A DNA stretch of 64,000 bases from Citricoccus sp. K5. Lineage in GTDB: Bacteria; Actinomycetota; Actinomycetes; Actinomycetales; Micrococcaceae. A program made the translations under genes and the position numbers. Shown here one piece after another: positions 59,030 to 64,000 of this stretch. How positions within the stretch are numbered: position 1 is the stretch's first letter; each line of letters begins with the position of its first letter. The notes below the pieces were generated by a model, which searched no databases, had not been told where the DNA came from, and saw only the letters and a list, made by a program, of their open reading frames with translations. Where the stretch lies: contig NZ_LR732817.1 of NCBI RefSeq assembly GCF_902506195.1, positions 2,426,245 through 2,490,244 of the forward strand, given 5' to 3'.

Positions 59030-59368
59030 GTGGCACACGACATCCAGCCCCAAGGCATCCACTCCACCCTGGTCCGGGTGGCCGGAGACGGACAGATCCT
59101 GGACACGGCAGCCGTGGCGGCCCGCACGGCCGGGGATGACCTCTCCGGTGCCTTCGGCACGGCAACCACGGCGCAGACGGCCTTCTCCGGCTTCTGGACA
59201 GAGCGCTCCGGCACCGGTGAGCGCATCTCGAATCTGATCCTGCACCAGGCCTCCTGCGTGGCCGGTGCCGCCGATGCCTTCATCGAGTCCGACGGGATCA
59301 TGAACTCCGATGGTCGCGCGGCCATGGGCTCCCTGGCGGACATCACCGCACCCGAGGACGAGGGGTGA
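59030..59368 (+). CDS. Small DUF6507-like protein, probable type VII effector partner
   Basis: 112 aa, helical, no signal peptide. H-D-I-Q-P-Q-G-I-H-S-T-L-V-R-V at the N-terminus and a helix ending S-G-F-W-T-E-R, then a second helix through A-G-A-A-D-A-F-I-E-S-D, resemble DUF6507/EspC-like proteins that accompany actinobacterial type VII substrates. The GTG at 59030 was preferred (GAGG 9 nt upstream); an ATG at 58955 would add 25 Arg/Pro-rich residues. It lies 10 bp upstream of the 658-aa hydrolase gene, so probably a chaperone or co-secreted partner. Confidence 0.65.
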   Translation: MAHDIQPQGIHSTLVRVAGDGQILDTAAVAARTAGDDLSGAFGTATTAQTAFSGFWTERSGTGERISNLILHQASCVAGAADAFIESDGIMNSDGRAAMGSLADITAPEDEG

Positions 59369-59378
59369 TCCGCAGACC

Positions 59379-61355
59379 ATGACCCTTCCCGCACTGAAGA
59401 CCTACCCGGCGGTCGAGTCCGCGTGGGACACGCTCAGTGATGCGGCCGCGGACCTGAAGACCGAGTCGAAGAACGTCCAGGATTCCATGGCGGATGCCCA
59501 GGCCTCCTGGCAGGGGTTCCGAACCTGGTACCGGCATGATGACACCGAGGACGCGGTGTGGACCGGGCTGGACGTCCTCGAGCCCCACGCCGAGGACTGG
59601 GCCTCCGCGCTGGCCTCCGCCAAGGACGCCATCGACGATTTCGTCGCCACCGGCCAGCCGCTGCAGACCGAGCGGGAGGACTTGGACCAGGAAGAACCCG
59701 GGCTGTCCTCACGGCGCAGCGCCGCCCTGTCCTCGGACGATGAGGCCGAGGTGGAGGAGGTCCGTGCGGCCATCCTGACCTTCAACGAGCGGGCCACCAG
59801 CCTGACGACCGATTGGGACAACGCCCAGGAGACCTTCGAATCGGCGATCGGGGCCATCTCCATCGGCACCACGGAGGGCTTGCCGGCCGTCGATGGCCCC
59901 CGGGATGAGGGCACCTTGGACTGGGCGGCCATGACGAGCGAACTGGACGAGTCGTTCGGCGAGCTTGATCCCCGGAGCATCTGGCGGGACCTGCGGGGCC
60001 TGACCGAGGAGGAGCTGCGGGATTGGCTCGAGGCCAATCCGGAGGCGGCGCGGGCCCTGGCGGAGAACGAACTGCCGGGAAACCCGATTCCCGGTTCGGC
60101 CGAGGAGACCATGATCGAGGCCATGGCGGACGACGCGCAGCTCAGCGAGGACGGCATCGCAGGCATCCGCGCGGCCTGGCTGGGCCTGGAAGACCACGAA
60201 CGCGAGCGCCTGATGCTGTTGTTCCCGGGCATCATCGGCAACCTCAACGGCATCCCGCTGGCCACCCGCGGGCGGACCAACCAGGTCACCGTGGCCGGGC
60301 TGCGTGAGCAGACGGCGGAGCGGCTGGCGGAGCACCGGGATAACAGGCCACAGCATGCTCCGGGCAACGCGTACGAACGCGGCCAGTGGGAAGACGAGGA
60401 GAAGCGCCTGGAGACGCTGCTAGACGGGCTGGGCAAGGCATGGGATGCCTACGGCGAACCGCACTTTCCCCGGGACAAGACGGAGACCCCGGGATACTCC
60501 ACGGTGTTCGTCTCCACCGACGGGCTCGGACAGATCGCCACCATGCGCGGCGAACCCTCCGCTGACACCCAGCGGGCCGTGACGTTCGTGCCGGGCACCA
60601 ACACCACCATCGCCAGCGTGGACCACTACAACGACGCCCTGAACGCGATGGACGGTGACGATCCCGAGGGCACCGTCTCGATCTATTGGCAGGGAACCCA
60701 TCTGCCCCAGGACCTGGTTCGAGACAACGCGACGCCGCACTACAACGAGGAAGGGGCCCCCCTGCTGGCCGCCTTCGACCACGCGGCGGACCTCGAGATG
60801 GCCTCCAATCGGCACCGCGACGTCCCCACCACCTACGTGGGCCACAGCGCGGGAGGCTCACTGCTGGGAACGGCCGAACGCGAGGGCCTGGACTCCACGA
60901 ACATCGTCTACGTGGCCCCGGCGGGCAACGGCCATGAAGTCTCCTCACCCGAGGACACCGAAAACGAGTACGCCTATCGGTACCTCGTCCAAACCAATGA
61001 CGATTCGATCTCCTGGGCCCAGGCACTGGGAGGCGGCGCTCAGAGTGGGTCCTTCTGGGAAGGCTCCAACCCTGTTCGGCAGATGGGCGCGGTACGACTG
61101 GAGTCCGGTCTCAAGGACGACGGCAGCATCATGGAAGGTCACACCGACTACTTCGAACGTGGATCGACCTCTGCCCGCAACATCGAGGGCGTGGTCTACG
61201 GTGAGGACGTCTCCCCGTATCTGGAACCGGAGATCCATACCTATCCGGGGTCCTATCAACCCGTCATCACCTACCCTCTGGAACAGGATCTGGAACACTA
61301 CCAACAGCACGGCATCCCCCAGGTCCCCGTGGGATCCCTGCACGATGCCGACTGA
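59379..61355 (+). CDS. Putative type VII secreted alpha/beta hydrolase (DUF1023-like)
   Basis: 658 aa. Residues 1-170 are a long helical domain with W-Q-G-F near residue 47, like the WXG/LXG-type export domains. The middle is Glu-rich helical (about 175-340). Residues about 400-620 form an alpha/beta hydrolase of the DUF1023 type: V-T-F-V-P-G-T-N-T-T, T-T-Y-V-G-H-S-A-G-G with nucleophile near Ser490, V-Q-T-N-D-D-S with a candidate Asp near 541, and M-E-G-H-T-D-Y-F with His near 588. No Sec signal. Placement between a DUF6507-like gene and a lipoprotein gene suggests an exported lipase/esterase-like effector; the substrate is unknown. Confidence 0.75.
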   Translation: MTLPALKTYPAVESAWDTLSDAAADLKTESKNVQDSMADAQASWQGFRTWYRHDDTEDAVWTGLDVLEPHAEDWASALASAKDAIDDFVATGQPLQTEREDLDQEEPGLSSRRSAALSSDDEAEVEEVRAAILTFNERATSLTTDWDNAQETFESAIGAISIGTTEGLPAVDGPRDEGTLDWAAMTSELDESFGELDPRSIWRDLRGLTEEELRDWLEANPEAARALAENELPGNPIPGSAEETMIEAMADDAQLSEDGIAGIRAAWLGLEDHERERLMLLFPGIIGNLNGIPLATRGRTNQVTVAGLREQTAERLAEHRDNRPQHAPGNAYERGQWEDEEKRLETLLDGLGKAWDAYGEPHFPRDKTETPGYSTVFVSTDGLGQIATMRGEPSADTQRAVTFVPGTNTTIASVDHYNDALNAMDGDDPEGTVSIYWQGTHLPQDLVRDNATPHYNEEGAPLLAAFDHAADLEMASNRHRDVPTTYVGHSAGGSLLGTAEREGLDSTNIVYVAPAGNGHEVSSPEDTENEYAYRYLVQTNDDSISWAQALGGGAQSGSFWEGSNPVRQMGAVRLESGLKDDGSIMEGHTDYFERGSTSARNIEGVVYGEDVSPYLEPEIHTYPGSYQPVITYPLEQDLEHYQQHGIPQVPVGSLHDAD

Positions 61356-61385
61356 CCACCCGCCGACCAGCTCACGGAAGGCAGC

Positions 61386-62009
61386 ATGCCCCGCCGCCAC
61401 CTGCTGAACCGAACCACCATCTCCATCACGGCACTCACCGTGGCCCTGTCCCTGGGAGGATGCATGAACTCCGGATCCGACGGAACCCCCGACGCCGAAG
61501 AGCGCTCTGCCGCGCAGGGCCGCCAGATCGAGGAGGACCTCCCCCTTCTGGTGGAGGCAGCCGGATGGCAGGGCATCGGCGCCCTGGCCGAGAAGAGCTG
61601 CCTTGGCGATCCGGAACCGGCCGCGGCCTCACGAGAGACCAAGTGGATCGGCTCCGCGTCTCGCGATCTTGACGGTGCCGATCCCTCCGAGCTGGCCGCG
61701 TCCATTGCCCGGCAGGCCGAGGACCTCGGATGGACACCGCAGGAGGGGAATGGTCCACACGGGGACCGGATCTACGGGGCCGTGAAGAACGAGCTGACGC
61801 TGGTGGTCAACCACACCACCAGCGGCGGGGCGGACGCTGTGGCGCTGAGCATCCACTCACCCTGTCTGGAGATGCCAGAGGGCCACACCATGACCCGCTC
61901 CGAGCTGGATCCGATGTACGGCTCTGGTGACGAGCTGTACCCAGGCGAGGACAGTTCGAAGTTCACCAACGGTGAGCCCAAGCCCCTGCCCGAGCCGTCC
62001 TCCAGCTGA
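61386..62009 (+). CDS. Lipoprotein, candidate immunity or partner protein for the hydrolase
   Basis: 207 aa. A basic N-terminus (P-R-R-H-L-L-N-R) and hydrophobic core lead to the lipobox L-S-L-G-G-C (Cys about 26). The mature part is acidic, with two further Cys (K-S-C-L-G-D; H-S-P-C-L-E) that may pair, and a Pro/Ser end. No named family recognised. It follows the hydrolase gene by 30 bp with GGAAGG upstream of its ATG. An outer-face lipoprotein directly after a secreted effector is the usual place for a periplasm-side immunity protein, but this is inference. Confidence 0.7.
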   Translation: MPRRHLLNRTTISITALTVALSLGGCMNSGSDGTPDAEERSAAQGRQIEEDLPLLVEAAGWQGIGALAEKSCLGDPEPAAASRETKWIGSASRDLDGADPSELAASIARQAEDLGWTPQEGNGPHGDRIYGAVKNELTLVVNHTTSGGADAVALSIHSPCLEMPEGHTMTRSELDPMYGSGDELYPGEDSSKFTNGEPKPLPEPSSS

Positions 62010-62017
62010 CCCCGCGA

Positions 62018-63157
62018 CTACTCCGGGATGCCCGCGTAGGAGTGCAGGCCCGGGAAGTACGTGTTGACGATGGTGAAGTTGAAGACCAGGCAGGCGAAGC
62101 CGATGATCGAGAGCCAGGCGGCGCGGTCACCGGTCCAGCCGCGGGTGGCCCGGGCGTGCAGGTAGCCGGCGTAGACCACCCAGATGACGAAGGTCCACAC
62201 CTCCTTGGTGTCCCAGCCCCAGTAGCGGCCCCAGGCGGCCTCGGCCCAGATGGCACCGGCGATCAGGGTGAAGGTCCACATCACGAAGCCCACCGCGTTG
62301 ATGCGGTAGGACCAGTTCTCGAGGCTGAAGGCGGACGGGACCAGACGCATGAAGGCGGGCTTGCCCTCGCCCCCCGTCCGCAGACGGGCCTCGCGGCGGT
62401 GCTGAAGCAGCTGCAGCACGCTCATCGCGCAGGTCAGGCCGAAGAGTGACGAGGCGAGCACGGCCACGGAGACGTGGATGACGATCCACGGGGACTGCAG
62501 GGCCGGCTGCAGGTGCGCGATCGGGGTCGGGAAGCCCATGGTGGCCGCGCACATCATGACGACGACCAGCCCTGAGACGAAGGTCCCCAGGAAGCGGAGG
62601 TCCTTCCGAATGAGGAACAGCAGGTAGACCGCGGCGACCAGCAGTGCGCCGGTGGTGCAGAACTCGTACATGTTGCCCCACGGAACCCGGTTGGCCGAGA
62701 CACCGCGGGCGACCACTGCGAAGGCGTGCAGCAGCACGCTGATGACCATCAGGGCCACGGCCACGTTGGCGGCCGGGCGCCGGGTGGTGCCCAGGTACGC
62801 CATGTCATCGTCCACGAGGTGCTGCTCGGGGTGCCCGGCACCTGAGTTCTTCCCCGTCCCCCTGCTGCCCGTGACGGCAGAGGAGGAGCCGGCTGCCGGC
62901 TGCGTACTCGCCTCCGTGCTCGCCTCCTGGCGCACGACGCCGGCCCCCACCAGCTGCTCGCGGCGCTCCAGCGCCGCTGCCGAGGCGTCATTGGACGCGC
63001 CGGACTCGGCGGCCAGTTCGGCCTCGAGGGTGCGGATGGTTTTGGATGAGGTCGCCATGTCGATGGCGAACACGATGAAGGCCGCGGCGTAGACCAGCGC
63101 AGCGATCAGCATGAACAGGTCGCTGTAGCTGGCCAGCTGCAGATTGATGGACTGCAT
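62018..63157 (-). CDS. ccsB: Cytochrome c biogenesis protein CcsB/ResC
   Basis: 379 aa, about eight membrane helices. The heme-handling WWD domain reads W-G-R-Y-W-G-W-D-T-K-E-V-W-T-F-V-I-W (about residues 310-325), with conserved His nearby (A-Y-L-H-A-R; L-H-A-F-A). The ccsA/CcmF family segment W-G-N-M-Y-E-F is also present. A Ser/Gly/Thr-rich cytoplasmic loop (about 60-120) is extended compared with typical CcsB. With ResB it carries heme and attaches it to c-type apocytochromes (system II). It is 3 bp downstream of resB. Confidence 0.94.
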   Translation of the reverse strand: MQSINLQLASYSDLFMLIAALVYAAAFIVFAIDMATSSKTIRTLEAELAAESGASNDASAAALERREQLVGAGVVRQEASTEASTQPAAGSSSAVTGSRGTGKNSGAGHPEQHLVDDDMAYLGTTRRPAANVAVALMVISVLLHAFAVVARGVSANRVPWGNMYEFCTTGALLVAAVYLLFLIRKDLRFLGTFVSGLVVVMMCAATMGFPTPIAHLQPALQSPWIVIHVSVAVLASSLFGLTCAMSVLQLLQHRREARLRTGGEGKPAFMRLVPSAFSLENWSYRINAVGFVMWTFTLIAGAIWAEAAWGRYWGWDTKEVWTFVIWVVYAGYLHARATRGWTGDRAAWLSIIGFACLVFNFTIVNTYFPGLHSYAGIPE

Positions 63158-63160
63158 GGG

Positions 63161-64000
63161 TTACTCCGGTCGGTTCTCGGTGGCGCCGGTGGTCCCGGCG
63201 GTGGATGATGCTGTCTGGCGGTTGCCGGAGTCGTCCTCCGGGGCGATCACGGGCCAGGTCTTCTCGAACTGGCGGCGCAGGGAGACGTTCTCCTCGCGCA
63301 GCCCGAAGTCCTCGCCACGGGCGAGCAGGCCGTACTCCACCATGGTGGACCCGTCCGGGCCGGTAGCGCTACGGACCCACACGCGGCGGCGGCGCACGAA
63401 CAGGCTCACGCCCAGGGACACCAGGGCCAGGACGGCGAAGAAGCCGACGCCCCACTTGCCCGGATCGTGGTGGATGTCCAGGCCGACGTACCGCTGGACG
63501 CCGTCGAAGCTGATGGAGCCCTTGCCCTCCGGCAGGTCGTAGGACTCCCCCGGGCTCAGCGTGATGCCGCCGGACTCGAGGTCCCGGTTGTTCAGCTCGG
63601 TGAGGTTGTCCGTGTCCAGCACGTACACGTTCTGCGGTTCGCCGTCGTCCAGGCCGAGGTCGCCGTAGTACGAGTTCAGGTTCAGCTCGGGCTCGTACAG
63701 CTCCGGGTCGATCGAGACGGCCACGCCATCCTCCCCGGTGTAGGCCGTCGGCAGGAAGAACCCGACGAAGCCCAGCTGCTCCGGCTGCGCATCCGGGGCC
63801 TTGATGACCATCAGCGAGGTGTAGAGCTGGTCCTGGACCTGCGCGACGACGGGTCCCTGGAACGCGATGTCCCCGTTGCCGTCCCGGACGGTGACCTCCG
63901 GCGCGTAGCCGTTGCCGACGAGGTAGACGCGGGTGCCGCCGATGTCGAACGGGTGGTTGACCTTCAGGTCCTGCTGCGTCGCCTCGCCGCCGGTCCCCTC
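63161..64000 (-). CDS. resB: Cytochrome c biogenesis protein ResB, C-terminal part (5' end outside window)
   Basis: The frame is open through the right edge, so only the last 279 codons are visible. They encode the extracytoplasmic ResB segment (G-T-R-V-Y-L-V-G-N-G-Y-A-P-E-V-T-V-R-D; M-V-I-K-A-P-D-A; L-G-F-V-G-F-F-L-P-T). Then come one membrane helix (V-G-F-F-A-V-L-A-L-V-S-L-G-V-S-L-F) and a cytoplasmic tail. It partners CcsB in heme delivery. Upstream ccdA and a thioredoxin-like gene would be expected to the right. Confidence 0.93.
   Translation of the reverse strand, partial: EGTGGEATQQDLKVNHPFDIGGTRVYLVGNGYAPEVTVRDGNGDIAFQGPVVAQVQDQLYTSLMVIKAPDAQPEQLGFVGFFLPTAYTGEDGVAVSIDPELYEPELNLNSYYGDLGLDDGEPQNVYVLDTDNLTELNNRDLESGGITLSPGESYDLPEGKGSISFDGVQRYVGLDIHHDPGKWGVGFFAVLALVSLGVSLFVRRRRVWVRSATGPDGSTMVEYGLLARGEDFGLREENVSLRRQFEKTWPVIAPEDDSGNRQTASSTAGTTGATENRPE

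Noticed and set aside
1-64000. Horizontal transfer island or prophage
   Set aside because: No integrase, transposase, phage gene, att-like repeat flanking the tRNA, or clear change in base composition was seen.

Overview
The window is about 64 kb of very GC-rich chromosome from a high-GC Gram-positive (Actinobacteria). It is most like Micrococcaceae (Micrococcus, Citricoccus, Kocuria, Arthrobacter relatives). The case rests on strong G/C third positions, many GTG starts, an ESX-type (type VII) secretion locus, a full menaquinone gene set with a MenJ-like reductase, PhoX, a ResB/CcsB cytochrome c maturation pair, and many apparently leaderless promoters (a TAGACT-type -10 box 6-7 nt before the start codon). 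I saw no insertion sequence, prophage, CRISPR array or rRNA. Coding is dense; no gap between genes exceeds 300 bp.

Layout. 1-7.9 kb holds housekeeping genes: a partial TauE/SafE transporter, metB and cbs (transsulfuration), an HhH-GPD DNA glycosylase, thioredoxin, a quinone-oxidoreductase-like enzyme, tRNA-Tyr and yajQ. 7.9-11.6 kb holds htpX, an MFS exporter and an FprA-type ferredoxin-NADP reductase. 11.8-19.8 kb is a compact type VII secretion locus. Two small WXG100-like genes lie on the minus strand. Diverging from them are a one-TM protein, EccD, a MinD/ParA-like ATPase and a three-ATPase EccC, but no EccB, EccE or mycosin. 19.8-21.8 kb holds rarD, a SUKH-like gene and a HIT gene. 21.8-31.4 kb carries most menaquinone genes (polyprenyl synthase, MenJ-like reductase, menF, menD, menC), interrupted by phoX with a four-unit PHO box. 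31.4-34.5 kb holds a SUKH-like gene, a PAP2 phosphatase and an MFS gene.

34.6-39.3 kb is a five-gene branched-chain-amino-acid-type ABC operon ending in an 18-bp hairpin. It diverges from an AzgA-type purine permease across a CRP/GlxR-like site. 41-44.3 kb holds an SDR and an S9 oligopeptidase. 44.4-49.1 kb is a PadR/ABC/FtsX-permease operon with a 16-bp palindrome upstream. 49.3-54.8 kb holds a protein phosphatase, an MHS symporter, and a WYL regulator diverging from a DrrAB-like exporter. 54.9-58.1 kb is menB, menE, menA, then a DUF4229 gene and a PLDc_N gene. 59.0-62.0 kb is a probable type VII effector cassette: a small DUF6507-like protein, a 658-aa alpha/beta-hydrolase protein and a lipoprotein. 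62.0-64.0 kb holds ccsB and a partial resB.

Functional links. The ESX locus and the distant effector cassette may be one system. Every men gene needed from chorismate to demethylmenaquinone is here except menH and the methyltransferase. The MenJ-like reductase beside the polyprenyl synthase predicts partly saturated menaquinone, which would serve the respiratory chain whose cytochromes need CcsB/ResB.
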